DNA of 64,000 bases from Paragonimus westermani (Eukaryota; Platyhelminthes; Trematoda; Plagiorchiida; Troglotrematidae). The notes under the pieces are model-generated. The model saw nothing but the letters and a program-made list of their open reading frames with translations, made no database searches and was not told the origin of the DNA. The translations under genes were made by a program, and so were the position numbers. Of this stretch, positions 31,401 through 41,594 are shown one piece after another; the stretch's first letter is position 1; each line of letters begins with the position of its first letter. Location: NCBI GenBank assembly GCA_008508345.1, contig QNGE01000147.1, positions 339,590 to 403,589 of the forward strand. The letters run 5' to 3'.

Positions 31401-32883
31401 TTCGGTCTATTCCCAGGATAAGGCGCAGTCTGCATGCTCGACGGTGATGGATCATACTACATAGCGTTGATGAAGTGGAACGCGACCTGAGGTTTGGTGT
31501 CAATAAATCTCTAGGCCTGGACATCTACCCTTTGTTGCTAAGTGAACTGGCAGTGGAATTATCCATGCCCCTGACGGACTTGTATCAACGGTTTCTGAAC
31601 GAAGGTAAACTATCAACGTGGAAACAAGCAGTGATTGCGTCCACGTACAATAGAGGAGCGTGGTCGGAAGCTTTTAACTGCCGACCAGTATGCTTGATTT
31701 GCTTGTCTCGCAAAGTGATGGAGCGATCGGTAGCTCGTAGTTTTCAGAAGCATTTAGACCACCTCTCGACCATCAGTGAAAGGCAGCATGGATTCCGGAG
31801 AGGGCAATCCTGCTTGACAAACCTCCCGCTTGCAAAGAGCAATGGGTGGAAGCAAGAGCTGATGGGAAGACTGAATGTGGTGATTCTCGATTTCAGCAAG
31901 GCTTTCGACAGAGTTCCACATTACCATTTGCTCACCAAGCGGATGGCCTATAATAAATTAGGTAGCCGACTTCCTCCCTGACAGGTCATTCGCCAGGGAT
32001 AGCCAACAATTATCTGACTGGTTGCCTGCCTTGAACGGTGTACTACAAGGGTCAGTGCTCAGGCCCTTGCTGTTTTTGTTTTTCAACAGTGACCTTTTCA
32101 ACAATGACCAGTTGCAGTCGCCTGCCCTAGTCTTCGCAGATGGTACGAAAGCACAGAGGGCCGTCTCTTCAGACGAGAATGGTAAAACATCACAACGGGA
32201 CTTTGACACGATATTAACATGGACAGTTCAATGGAGCTTGTCTCTAAACTCACATAAATGCTCCTTTGTGCATCAGGGTGATGTCAGGGATGTTGAGGCA
32301 TGTCATGTTGGAAGCCACTTGTCAACACAATGTAATAGCGAACGAGACCTCGGGGTACTGGTGTCAGACAACCTCAAAACACAAGCTCACACCACGCATG
32401 ACTGTGTTAAAGTTAGGAAAGTGCTTAGAGCTATCCGTCAATCCTTTGCTAAGGTGTCCAGGGAGACCTTTTGGTTAGTCCCCTCTTCTCATGTTCGTCC
32501 GAGGCTGGAGCACGGCTATGCTGCATTGCTCCCCTGTATACAAAGTGAGGTATCTCAGCTTGAAAGAGTAGACTGGAGCCACACGTATGACTTCGGAATG
32601 AAAGGTCTCTCCTATAACCGGCTGCTAGAGTAGCTGAACATGTGCAGCCAAATTTACCGGCAACTCCGTGGTGAACTTACTGTGATACACCGCATTTTGC
32701 AAAGTGACATAAGCGAGAAAGTTAGAGCAGATTTCCTCCCTCCGAAACGAGCACAAAATCCCGGGCCATCCTCTCACGGTTCTCGAGCAGCGACTAGGAC
32801 GACCCCATTTTGCACTTCGTCTGTCCCGGCGGGCAATCAATAATTGGAATTCGCTACCAACGCAAGTGGTGCTAAAAAACCAA
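31401..32883 (+). mobile_element. Decayed CR1-like LINE (reverse transcriptase)
   Basis: Frame 31,475-31,981 reads from the fingers (SLGLDIYPLLLSEL, KVMERSVARSFQKHL) to the palm LDFSKAFDRVPHYHLL. A frame shift follows, and 32,022-32,633 continues with GVLQGSVLRPLLFLFF, FADGTKAQ where YADD is expected, NSERDLGVLVSDNLKTQ and SSHVRPRLEHGYAALLP. A stop at 32,631 precedes a last C-terminal piece to 32,843. The altered active-site motif and broken frames show that it is dead. Confidence 0.85.
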
Positions 32884-34365
32884 TGACGTAGCCCTCAAGC
32901 GGCCACCGGCAGTGCACATGGTGACACGCTGGAAGAAAGAGGCTAGTTAACAACCTGCTTATTCTAGTGTCGAGATGCTCAGTGAAGAGGCACATGTAGT
33001 GGGCCCAAACACTGTCAAATTACTCGAGCATGAACACGGAGCCAAAATGTGGTGAAAACCAAAATGAAATAACTCACAGTAGTTCGTGAAGGTGCGTTAG
33101 TTTAGAAATTCCACTACAATGAATGAAATATCCGACGGATACGATCCGTAATGTTACTTCTAGGAGATTTCTACTGAGATAGATTATTGGTTCCGCTGAT
33201 ATTCTATCCTCCCGAAACCTGTAATCGAGTGACGCGGAACGCGGAGAAAACGCACGGCTCACGACCTCGGAGGTAGATTTTGGATTATTGATTATTGAAT
33301 CAATCGGTTAACTTTGTTTAAACGTGGATTGTACAAGTGAGTTATATAAGGGCGAAAAGAGAGAACAGTGAAAATTTTAAAGTACAAAGTGCCGTACAGA
33401 ACGCTACACCCGTATAGTCGGCGAATCCCGCCATTTATCAATGAGCAGAATAAACAGGTGGCCGAGTTCCGATTATGTGGGTATACATGAAATCCAACAA
33501 CTAAACCAGTTTTGGATGCTCCAAAATCCCGTAGTTTAAACATGCTGAAAGGCGTTTTGCCTAGGCAAGCATAGTACTTTCAACCATAGGCCCTGCATCC
33601 GCTTTATGTTGCTGAACCAACGGGCCAAGTGTTACGAATAAGTCCAGTCGCGAACTGCGTCAGGAGTTCGTTTTCTCTACAAATGACTCATTTTTAGATT
33701 CACCCGAAAAATGCCGCGAAGTTGAGCCTTATCTCATAATGTAAGAACGTGTAACGGCGCAGACACTAAGAAACCATGTTTCTCCGGGGAACAGAGCCGG
33801 AGTGGTGACCACAACCGGGAAGCATGAGCAAGAGGGTCCAGTGAGCTATATACACACCTAACTCAGCTTAATACCCAAATGGCATGAAGAGACAGCATCA
33901 CATCACGTTGTGGCGCACAACTTAAATTTGGCGCGTTAACCCATTCAAAAGATTTCACTCGGTATAATACGTTGCTGGCAGATCCTGGATGTTTGTGACT
34001 TATGGATGACCTACCTCTCGATCTTGCGGAGGATGCAAGTACGGTAATTTTTTGACAGGTTCCTTGTGGAGTTTCTCTTGTTTAAATTTCCTGAATCTGG
34101 TTTAAATTTCCTTGGTGTCATTGTCTATTCATATTCTATTCATATTTTTGCTATCTTGATGCCCGGCGCATCAAAAAATTATACACGATCACTGCTATTC
34201 TTTGTCGAATAGCATAACTCATTGAGTATTGTATTATTCGTTTTCGATATTATCCGTATTAATTGTGTATTAGCTTTTTTGTCCTTGATAGTATCCGTAT
34301 TATTTTCTAGCATCGTGCTTTCTTTCCATTAACAACTGTCATATTTACTCACAGACCATAACACA
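32884..34365. other. No recognisable gene; probably includes the 5' region of the next LINE
   Basis: From about 34,020 the base composition becomes T-rich, with small local repeats (GTTTAAATTTCCT twice near 34,082-34,116; CTATTCATATT twice near 34,124-34,146; TATCCGTATTA twice). This could be the 5' untranslated region and internal promoter of the CR1 element beginning at 34,366. No coding region is supported. Confidence 0.45.
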
Positions 34366-35859
34366 ATGACACGCACAAGATCCAGCAGCATCGATGGATC
34401 AGAGGTATCGAGTGCTTGTGGTCGTTTCGGCTGCCGCATGACTGTTCAGAACGGTATGCAGTGCCAGACGTGCCTACACTGGTACCACTTTAAGTGTACT
34501 GGCCTCAGAGAGGACCAGTGCGCCTTGCTCACTTCTTCAAAGAGGCCATTTATCTGTATGAGCTGTCTCTTCCGAGATAGCTGCACCTCACTGGAGGCCA
34601 CGTTAGATCCTCTACTCGCCACCCCGAACAAGCAGAAGTCAGGCGCGTGCAAGTGTGGCTATAAGGCGTCCCAAGATGTAAGTGCACAGATAGCCACGGT
34701 AGAAAAAGCCCTGAATGATACTCAGAGAACTTTATCTGACATGAAGTCAGAACTGAGCTCGTTGAATGAGTACATTGCCCTGGCCCTTCCAGGCGCTGCA
34801 GCTGCTCGCAAGGCAGTGGCTTTGTCCACGGCTCAAATTGAGGAAGTTGCGACGAGCTTGAAGGACAGAGCACTCCGGGAGAAGAGGCTTGTTTTGTGGG
34901 GACGATTTCCGACTACACTCTCTCCAGGGGAACAAGCCAGAGCGGTGCTAAACGCTTGTTTCTCTCCAGAGTCTACAAAAATGGTTTCCGCCAGCAGACT
35001 TCGCTCCAAAGCTACCAAGAAGTCACTGGGACTCCTTGTGACGTTACCCGCTAAGATTAGCGCGGAGGAAGTACTGGAAAAGATGGTTGATCTAAAGACA
35101 AAGCACGTAAACCTCAGGGGAGTCTCTCTAGATCGCTCACTGCAGGAGCGGCAGAAGCGCTCTCAGCTTGCCAGAACAAGGTTATGCATCAAGGCTGACC
35201 CCAAACTCCAGGCTAGCGTTAAGGTCCTTATCCCTGATGTCAAGGGGACACCGGTGTCCTCGGACGAACCACCCCAAGCACACACTTCAGAGGCCACTGC
35301 CCCCATCTCACTGGAAAGTCAAGCGCCTGTAGATATGCAGGGGGCCGGTAAAACAGATCCCAAAGGTGCTAAGGACCACCAATCTTCTAGACCCCCAATC
35401 ATCTCACACAAAAAACGGCCGCAAAAAAAATTTTTTATTCCTAAACTTTACAGCCCAGTGAGTCTGCTGGGATCCCCTCCTGCGTCAAAAATGGTCCAAA
35501 AAAGTGTCATTCCGATGGCTCTCCCCCCGGCTACATCGGGGCCATTTCGTCCTATACTCTCTTCCCATCTACAACTTTATCCAAATTTTCGAGGGTGCAA
35601 AACCGCAAATCACCCTCCGAAAGCTCTGAAAGCAAGAGCGGTCCGAACGTCATTGACCTTGGGCCAAGAGAAGCGGACGAAGCGTCCAACAGGGACGCTC
35701 ACTTATGCCCAGGCTGTGATGAAACGGCCACTACCCCCCAAGAGGGCTCACAGAACTACGCCGCCAGTTGCACAACCCCCCTCACTACTGAGGCTACTTT
35801 CCCAAGCTTTCCCTCGTGCACTTCTGTCTCTTTTTGCACCCAACCAAACGAAGAAGTAG
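34366..35859 (+). CDS. CR1-type LINE ORF1 protein with PHD finger
   Basis: This 497-codon ORF starts at an ATG. Residues 18-67 hold a C4HC3 PHD-type zinc finger: C18, C23, C33, C36, H41, C44, C64 and C67, with the typical CLHWYHFKC core. Residues of about 105-140 form a predicted coiled coil (ATVEKALNDTQRTLSDMKSE). The C-terminal third is Pro/Lys/Arg-rich. CR1-clade ORF1 proteins bind RNA and often carry PHD or esterase domains; an RNA-binding or chaperone role here is inference. Its last 415 bases overlap the ORF2 frame. Confidence 0.85.
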   Translation: MTRTRSSSIDGSEVSSACGRFGCRMTVQNGMQCQTCLHWYHFKCTGLREDQCALLTSSKRPFICMSCLFRDSCTSLEATLDPLLATPNKQKSGACKCGYKASQDVSAQIATVEKALNDTQRTLSDMKSELSSLNEYIALALPGAAAARKAVALSTAQIEEVATSLKDRALREKRLVLWGRFPTTLSPGEQARAVLNACFSPESTKMVSASRLRSKATKKSLGLLVTLPAKISAEEVLEKMVDLKTKHVNLRGVSLDRSLQERQKRSQLARTRLCIKADPKLQASVKVLIPDVKGTPVSSDEPPQAHTSEATAPISLESQAPVDMQGAGKTDPKGAKDHQSSRPPIISHKKRPQKKFFIPKLYSPVSLLGSPPASKMVQKSVIPMALPPATSGPFRPILSSHLQLYPNFRGCKTANHPPKALKARAVRTSLTLGQEKRTKRPTGTLTYAQAVMKRPLPPKRAHRTTPPVAQPPSLLRLLSQAFPRALLSLFAPNQTKK

Positions 35860-38645
35860 CCTTAAAGTGCGTGTACACCAACTGTCTGAGCCTTCTGAAC
35901 AAACTACCAGAAATCAGACAGCTGGTCCACGACACTAGCCCTCACATTCTTGCATTAACAGAGACCTGGCTTTCCGCGGATATCAGTGATAATGAACTGC
36001 ATGTCCCTGGTTACTCTTTATACCGGACGGACTCCTCCCGTGGACGCATGGGAGGCTGCGCCGTTTTCCTAAGCCAGAAGCTCCCAGTGCCAGCTGTCGT
36101 AGGGGAATTTACCTTCCCAGAGAAATGCGACACGCTCTGGATTAAACTCCAACTTCGCAAACGTGACACGCTTCTTACCGGTGTTGTGTACCGCTCGCCG
36201 TCATGCAGTGCATCCGACGACGAAGCCATCCTTGCTACCTTAGACAGACTCACGTCTGCCCAGCGTTTCTCCCATCTTCTTATTATGGGTGACTTCAACG
36301 CACCCAAACTCAACTCTATGGCGGCTTCTCATGAGGACTGTGGCTGCGGGTTCTCGAAGTCCTTGGCAATGTTGATCCATGAGAAAGCCTGGACACAGCA
36401 TGTCGATCTACCTACAAGGCACCGTCCAGGACAGACACCCTCCTTGCTCGATCTGGTCATTACGAACGAGGCTCACCTGGTAGATAGGGTGGTCATCAAA
36501 CCGCCGCTAGGGCATAGTGACCATATGCTACTAAACTTTGACTTTATCTGTTACTGGCTCCAAAACGCTGTAACAAAGACTTCATTCCGAAACTTCCAAA
36601 ACGCAGACTTTAACGCACTAAGGACGTTCTTAAGCACACTCAGCCTCACATCCGACTCAGTGAACTTGAACTACCTTTCCTTTAAAGCTGCCATTCACGA
36701 AGCCGATGAGGCATTTGTTCCTCGAAAACTATTGAAGTTCTCCTCTCGTGCACCGCTTCCGCGGAACATACGCCGCCTTCTTGAATTACGTTCTCGTCTA
36801 TTCTCTAAACAGAAGCTAACGGATAGGCCAGAGGATCTAGAGGCCTTTCGCTCTGTACGAAACAGGTGCAAGCGGGAAATCCGGCAACACACCCAACACG
36901 TACAGTCGAAAATCCTACAAATAGCTCACGAGAATAAGAATTTTCTTTTCAAGTATATACGACGCCAGAGAAAAACTAAGCCCTCAGCGCTTTCTCTGCG
37001 GCTTCCCGACGGGGAAACCTCCTCCAACCCCCAAGTGGTTGCCGAGATGTTCAGGGAATACTACTCATCAGTCTACAATGTGGATCTGCCAAACTGGCAT
37101 CCAATTCTCCCGCAGAGGCACTTCCAACAACCCATCCTGACAGCTGACTTTTCTGTGTCTGACGTTCAGGACCTCTTGCTTAAGATCAATCCTTATAGTG
37201 CCATGGGACCAGACAAGATCCATCCCCGGATCCTCAAAGAAGCGGCCGTCAGTTTGGCGATGCCTCTCTTCGATCTGTTTAAACAGACACTTCGGACAGG
37301 CACTCTTCCGGAGGCATGGAAAGAGGCCAATGTCTCACCTATATTTAAAACAGGCGATCGTCATTCTCCTGCTAGTTATCGACCGATCAGCCTTACCAGC
37401 ATCCCATGCAAGATAATGGAGCGACTGTTAAAACGCACTATCTTTAAGCATTTCTTCTCAAATAACCTCTTCTCTTCGACCCAGCATGGCTTTCTTCCTG
37501 AGCGGTCATGCATAACTAATATGTTAATCTTCATGGATAGCCTAACAGAGGCCAAAGACAATGGTCATATCTCGGACGCTATCTTCTTCGACTTTGCCAA
37601 AGCCTTCGACCGTGTCCCACACGGTCCTCTGCTGCACAAACTAGAAGCCTATGGGATTCAAGGAGAAGTTCTCCGCTGGATAACCTCCTTTCTTGGTAAC
37701 AGGACTTTCAGAGTAAAAACCGGTTCAGGCCTTTCGTCCCCATCCCCAGTCTCTGTGGGGGTCCCTCAAGGATCGGTACTTGGTCCATTGTTGTTTCTTA
37801 TTTACATCAATGATCTCCCCGATTTGATCTCTAGCAACGCTCTCCTTTATGCCGACGACTTAAAAATCTGGAACGCCTGTGACCCCAGTGCATTGCAGAT
37901 TGACCTTGATCGTATTAAGTGCTGGTCAGAGGATTGGAGTCTCCCTCTAAACGACAGTAAGTGTGCGCACATGTCACTCGGAGGAGACTCTGGGAACCTA
38001 TTCGTGATACATGGTGCACAAAGTGTAGTAGGTATCACGAAAGTAGACCTCAAAAAAGACCTAGGGATCTGGCTATCGTCTGGGTTGTCCTTCTCTTATC
38101 ATCACCAGCTGGCCGCAAAAAGGGGTCTCATGACTCTCGGGATGATCAAACGAACCTTCCCCCGGATTGACAAGCGCGCCTTTCACACGCTTTACAGAGT
38201 CTACATAAGACCATTGCTCGAGTATGCCAATCAAGTCGTCTACACCGGTTTGAAGAAGGACATACTCGCCATTGAACGTGTCCAGCGAGTGGCCACCAAA
38301 ATGGTCACTGGCTTGCGGCATCTATCCTACGAGTCTCGCCTTGAAATTCTCGATCTTTATCCACTTGAGTTTCGTAGACTCCGCGGCGACTTAATTCTTA
38401 CACATTTTCTCTTTAGCACAGGACTTGTGCAACAATTCTTTACCCTAGTAAGTGATAACAGTCGAAGAGGCCACGACAAGAAGCTCTATAAGCTTCGACC
38501 TCGGACCTTCCTAAGACAACAGTTCTTCTCTTATAGGGTTATCAACTACTGGAACGACCTACCACTAGAGATTGTTAGCTGCTCTTCTAAAGACCGTCTC
38601 AAAGTGTTATTGGATTCCCACCTACTTAATAAACCGTTAAATTAA
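35445..38645 (+). CDS. CR1-type LINE ORF2: AP endonuclease-reverse transcriptase
   Basis: The frame is open from just after a TAA at 35,442-35,444 to the stop at 38,643-38,645 and has no ATG until about 36,048, which is inside the endonuclease. The apurinic-like endonuclease domain starts near 35,863 (KCVYTNCLSLLNKLPEI) and shows LTETWLS, LLIMGDFNAP and GHSDH. The reverse transcriptase shows SYRPISLTSIPCKIMERLL, FFDFAKAFDRVPHGPLL, GVPQGSVLGPLLFLIYINDL and the YADD catalytic motif at 37,848-37,859. The C-terminus has the usual YIRPLLEYANQVVY. It nicks DNA and copies the LINE RNA by target-primed reverse transcription. How translation begins is unclear. Confidence 0.93.
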   Translation, partial: TLQPSESAGIPSCVKNGPKKCHSDGSPPGYIGAISSYTLFPSTTLSKFSRVQNRKSPSESSESKSGPNVIDLGPREADEASNRDAHLCPGCDETATTPQEGSQNYAASCTTPLTTEATFPSFPSCTSVSFCTQPNEEVALKCVYTNCLSLLNKLPEIRQLVHDTSPHILALTETWLSADISDNELHVPGYSLYRTDSSRGRMGGCAVFLSQKLPVPAVVGEFTFPEKCDTLWIKLQLRKRDTLLTGVVYRSPSCSASDDEAILATLDRLTSAQRFSHLLIMGDFNAPKLNSMAASHEDCGCGFSKSLAMLIHEKAWTQHVDLPTRHRPGQTPSLLDLVITNEAHLVDRVVIKPPLGHSDHMLLNFDFICYWLQNAVTKTSFRNFQNADFNALRTFLSTLSLTSDSVNLNYLSFKAAIHEADEAFVPRKLLKFSSRAPLPRNIRRLLELRSRLFSKQKLTDRPEDLEAFRSVRNRCKREIRQHTQHVQSKILQIAHENKNFLFKYIRRQRKTKPSALSLRLPDGETSSNPQVVAEMFREYYSSVYNVDLPNWHPILPQRHFQQPILTADFSVSDVQDLLLKINPYSAMGPDKIHPRILKEAAVSLAMPLFDLFKQTLRTGTLPEAWKEANVSPIFKTGDRHSPASYRPISLTSIPCKIMERLLKRTIFKHFFSNNLFSSTQHGFLPERSCITNMLIFMDSLTEAKDNGHISDAIFFDFAKAFDRVPHGPLLHKLEAYGIQGEVLRWITSFLGNRTFRVKTGSGLSSPSPVSVGVPQGSVLGPLLFLIYINDLPDLISSNALLYADDLKIWNACDPSALQIDLDRIKCWSEDWSLPLNDSKCAHMSLGGDSGNLFVIHGAQSVVGITKVDLKKDLGIWLSSGLSFSYHHQLAAKRGLMTLGMIKRTFPRIDKRAFHTLYRVYIRPLLEYANQVVYTGLKKDILAIERVQRVATKMVTGLRHLSYESRLEILDLYPLEFRRLRGDLILTHFLFSTGLVQQFFTLVSDNSRRGHDKKLYKLRPRTFLRQQFFSYRVINYWNDLPLEIVSCSSKDRLKVLLDSHLLNKPLN

Positions 38646-38756
38646 TAATTTATCCTGTTTTGCTAGATTATTATTTTACTCTGTTCTTGGTACTTTCTGT
38701 AACCCCCAAGAGCGGTGCTACACCCCGTTTTCAATGACTGCCTTTCAGGTCAACAG

Positions 38757-39034
38757 AAAACCGCCGGACATCGAAACGAACAAACTGACTGGATCCGGGT
38801 AGATTGGGCCCCCAGCCTCGAACCCGTGTACAAATCGCTGAAATCGCTGAAATCGCTTGTTTTCGTTCCTTGACGATGCTTCACCGACAGACTAGTGAAG
38901 TACGCCTTTAGCGACCATATTTGTTTATTGCCAACTGTTGTGAAGCTGCAATTATTATTTGTACTATTTTTCTACATCAACGAGTATAGTTACCAACAGG
39001 TCACCCGCGCACTGGAACCTACGGCTGCGCTGCA
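38757..39034. other. Intergenic, with short tandem repeat
   Basis: This contains about three copies of AAATCGCTG at 38,833-38,858. Nothing else was recognised before the MULE target duplication. Confidence 0.6.
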
Positions 39035-39043
39035 TGCTCGCTT
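39035..39043 (+). repeat. MULE target-site duplication, left copy
   Basis: TGCTCGCTT, identical to 41,595-41,603. A 9-bp duplication is characteristic of Mutator-like elements. Confidence 0.85.
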
Positions 39044-39067
39044 GGTGAAAATTACCCGCAGGGAGTG
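39044..39067 (+). repeat. MULE left terminal inverted repeat
   Basis: Begins GGTGAAAATTACCCGC and continues AGGGAGTG. It pairs with 41,571-41,594 with two mismatches. Confidence 0.88.
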
Positions 39068-39356
39068 AAATCTGCCGATGGATGAGGATGAAATGGAAAA
39101 TCATTGAACACTGGACGATATTTCCGTGGTATAGCCTAGGAATGTGAAATCATCGATTTCCATGACAGGGAGCATCAGAAGAGTTAAAAAGATTTGTTTC
39201 AGTCGACCGTAAATCAGTTTGCCCTTAATTTGGCGTCGAGATCGAACTTAGCGATAGTAGGAGTTGTGACGGTATAAATATAGTATCTTGTGAAGAATTT
39301 TTCTACGTGTGGTTAATATTTGACCCATGTTATCTATCATTCCATTTTAGGTTATG

Positions 39357-40459
39357 GATTATTTACAGAGCTTCAAAGATGTCTTTGAGGATCGCGAATT
39401 TACTAGTTTCAGCGAGTTCAAAAGTTGCTTAGATAGGTACATGAAGGCATTGGCCGCTGTAGCCTAAAGCTGTATCAGCTCCTCGTTACAGACGGCATGG
39501 GCCATGGACGACCCGTAATGTGTGCCTATGTACGAAGTGAGAAAAATACGCATCCCTGCGTCATTTGTTCGAGACATTCCGGGAGGTTATGGGGGAACAC
39601 ATACGTGTCAGAACGTTTGTGATGGATGGAATGTCGGCCCAAATGCAAGCAGTACGAGTGGTCTTTGGGCGCGACATTTTGTTATGTTACTTCCACGTTC
39701 GGGATGCTGTGAGGAAATATGTAAGTTGTTGTAATATACCTTATAATCACCACCCAGACTAATTCATTCAGAAGCCGGTATTTGTTTCATCGCATGGCTA
39801 CTTGCAACATTTCTGAAGAGTGATTGGTCACCTTTGTCTATTCATTTCGCAGGTTCAACCGGGATGTTGCCACAATCCGGCAAACAGACCCCAGCTTCAT
39901 GAACTCTCTTGTGCAATTGGCTATATATAAAGCCAAAGTGGGCAATCCATGCACAGTCGGATGTTTTTCATTTTGGAAATCGAACAAACATCCGTCTGGG
40001 GAATGCGAATGGGAGACTAAAGAAGCGCACTCATCCCAGAGATCACTTAGCCACGGCCATTAGTAACATTTGGTCCCACAGCGTGTGGCTAATGCGGGAG
40101 TTTGAGATGCAGTGCACTTACGGTTGCGACCGCCGGGAGGTGGTCAACGTAGACGTGTACGTTACGAATATACTATCTCGGCTGACAACATTTGCCAGTC
40201 AGTTGATGTTGAAGCATCTCGAGGGGCGTACTCCCCTGCTGCAATCCAATCGGTTGGACGAGTTCAAGGTAATCGTACTTTGGTTAACATCATTTGGTAG
40301 CTTCGAGTAAGTTACGATGGCACACAGCATACAGTAAACATCAGTGATGGCACGTGCGAGTGCAGTTTCTATAAGTCCATGTGGTTACCGTGTATTCATA
40401 TGCTGTCCGTATTTAAAAAGCACTTCTATCCATACAGTGTGTCCAACCATAGGTCATGA
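39357..40459 (+). pseudogene. MULE transposase with SWIM zinc finger (broken)
   Basis: The first segment (MDYLQSFKDVFEDREFTSF, ending in a stop near 39,465) resembles the N-terminus of MULE transposases. A junction follows to LLVTDGMGHGRPVMCAYV and, in another frame, FVMDGMSAQMQAVRVVFGRD, then LLCYFHVRDAVRKY, motifs of the MULE DDE domain. A possible 132-nt intron (39,721-39,852, GTAAGT...TTTCGCAG) is followed by FHFGNRTNIRLGNANGRLKK and EFEMQCTYGCDRREV. The C-terminus CECSFYKSMWLPCIHML is a CxCxnCxH SWIM finger, and the stop is at 40,457-40,459. Frame shifts and a missing central part make it inactive. Confidence 0.85.
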
Positions 40460-41000
40460 CGTTGTGATTATAGGGTGCAGGTAGGCTGACCGTCGAGCAT
40501 AGACGTCAGTGTGTCCAACTACATGTCGTTACGTGGGCTGACCGTCGAACGGTTAACCCCGATTGGCTTCATGCGGTACAATACCTCACTTCTGGTTGAA
40601 CCTCTCTGCTTTCCTGAAGACACGTGAAATTCCATCTCCTTGGTGGTCAGGTAACTGAAGGAATTTACCTATATTTTTTACCTTCAGGCCAAAGCAGCTT
40701 ACGCCGATTACGGCGAGCAATATCTACTCTTAGCAGATCACGCCGGGTTTCGCTCGCATTATGTTTAGAAATCATCAGCTGCAGCCTTATCCACTTACCA
40801 AATTTAAGTGGTTCCCAAACGCACGTGGGGATTATCATACTGACCCTAACTTATCAACTGTCGGCACCGATTTCAAGGAATATAGAATGAAAAGTTTTGA
40901 AAAGTGATAGTCTACAACTCATACGGTGCATGTTTATTAATCATTGGTTCCTCATTCCCTCTATCAATGAGATCGCAAAACTTCAGCTATCTCATCAACA

Positions 41001-41004
41001 TATA
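41001..41004 (+). repeat. Target-site duplication of nested solo LTR (left)
   Basis: TATA, matching 41,391-41,394 on the other side of the LTR. The sequence is low in complexity, so by itself it is weak support. Confidence 0.55.
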
Positions 41005-41390
41005 TGTAAGATCCCAGTTGGGTCAAACACAGGTTACAGTGCACACAGTGTCTAACGTTAACAATCGAGCACAAATCGGTCTACTTCACAGAATAGGAAA
41101 AACCACGAATCAAAAAGAAACGTGTATTAACGCAACTCAGATACCGAGAGAGTTCAATCAGCAACGTGTCCTTGTGCATATATATATATATATACGGGCC
41201 CCACGGTCCGGGAGTTCCCACCAATCAGACGTGGTCTCACGCTCACTGACCGCCGACCTCAGGTTCTGGTTGGTCACCTTCCTCAGCCCGTTGCACGGAC
41301 GCGGCCAACCCATGTGTTCGAGGACCTGAAAGGAAGCGGAAGGGAGTATGTGTGTCAAAACAAAATGGCGGCGCACTACATGCTACTACA
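41005..41390 (-). mobile_element. Solo LTR nested in the MULE (copy 1)
   Basis: On the minus strand it starts TGTAGTAGCATG and ends TTACA, so it has TG...CA ends with a short inverted TGTA/TACA. It is nearly identical over its whole length to 52,210-52,590. A TA-rich run (TATATATATATA) that may act as a TATA box varies in length between the copies and explains most of the 5-bp size difference. With no internal element sequence on either side, it is a solo LTR left by recombination. Confidence 0.8.
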
Positions 41391-41570
41391 TATATTCGCT
41401 TTTAATTTAGCGCAAATCCTTGGCGTTCTTGATAAACATCGTTTACGCATTGAAACAAACAAATGACCACGGTACAATAGGCATATTTCATACTTTCCTA
41501 AATATTCCGTCTACAATTACTCCCAGGATATTCCAAACCCACATATTTACGGTGAACTAACGACAGCATA

Positions 41571-41594
41571 CACTCCCTGCGGGTAAATTTCAGC
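41571..41594 (-). repeat. MULE right terminal inverted repeat
   Basis: Reverse complement begins GCTGAAATTTACCCGC and continues AGGGAGTG. It is followed at once by the second TGCTCGCTT target copy. Confidence 0.88.

Larger units (their letters stand above)
34366..38756 (+). mobile_element. Apparently full-length CR1-type LINE
   Basis: Two long uninterrupted frames, ORF1 (497 codons) and ORF2 (over 1,000 codons), are followed by a short 3' tail. The last 70 bases of the tail (through GGTGCTACACC and CTTTCAGGTCAACA, ending near 38,756) are shared with the antisense copy ending at 42,486, which fixes the 3' end. It is the only element in the window with both frames open and all catalytic motifs intact, so it is the youngest copy and a candidate active source. 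Confidence 0.9.
39044..41594 (+). mobile_element. Complete Mutator-like DNA transposon (MULE)
   Basis: The 2,551-bp element is bounded by 24-bp terminal inverted repeats (39,044-39,067 and 41,571-41,594) that agree at 22 of 24 positions and share TTACCCGCAGGGAGTG. Weaker pairing continues inward. It is flanked by the perfect 9-bp duplication TGCTCGCTT. Inside are a decayed plus-strand MULE transposase with a SWIM zinc finger and, later, a nested solo LTR (41,005-41,390). Subtracting the LTR and its duplicated 4 bp gives about 2.16 kb for the original insertion. Confidence 0.88.

Noticed and set aside
35422..35437. Run of A8T6A inside the CR1 ORF1 as a -1 frameshift site
   Set aside because: A AAA AAA is in phase with ORF1, but shifting there meets the TAA at 35,442-35,444 within five codons. 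The TTTTTTA heptamer is in the wrong phase.
41173..41196. TA microsatellite as an independent feature
   Set aside because: It lies inside the solo LTR and is present, with different length, in the second copy, so it is part of the LTR.
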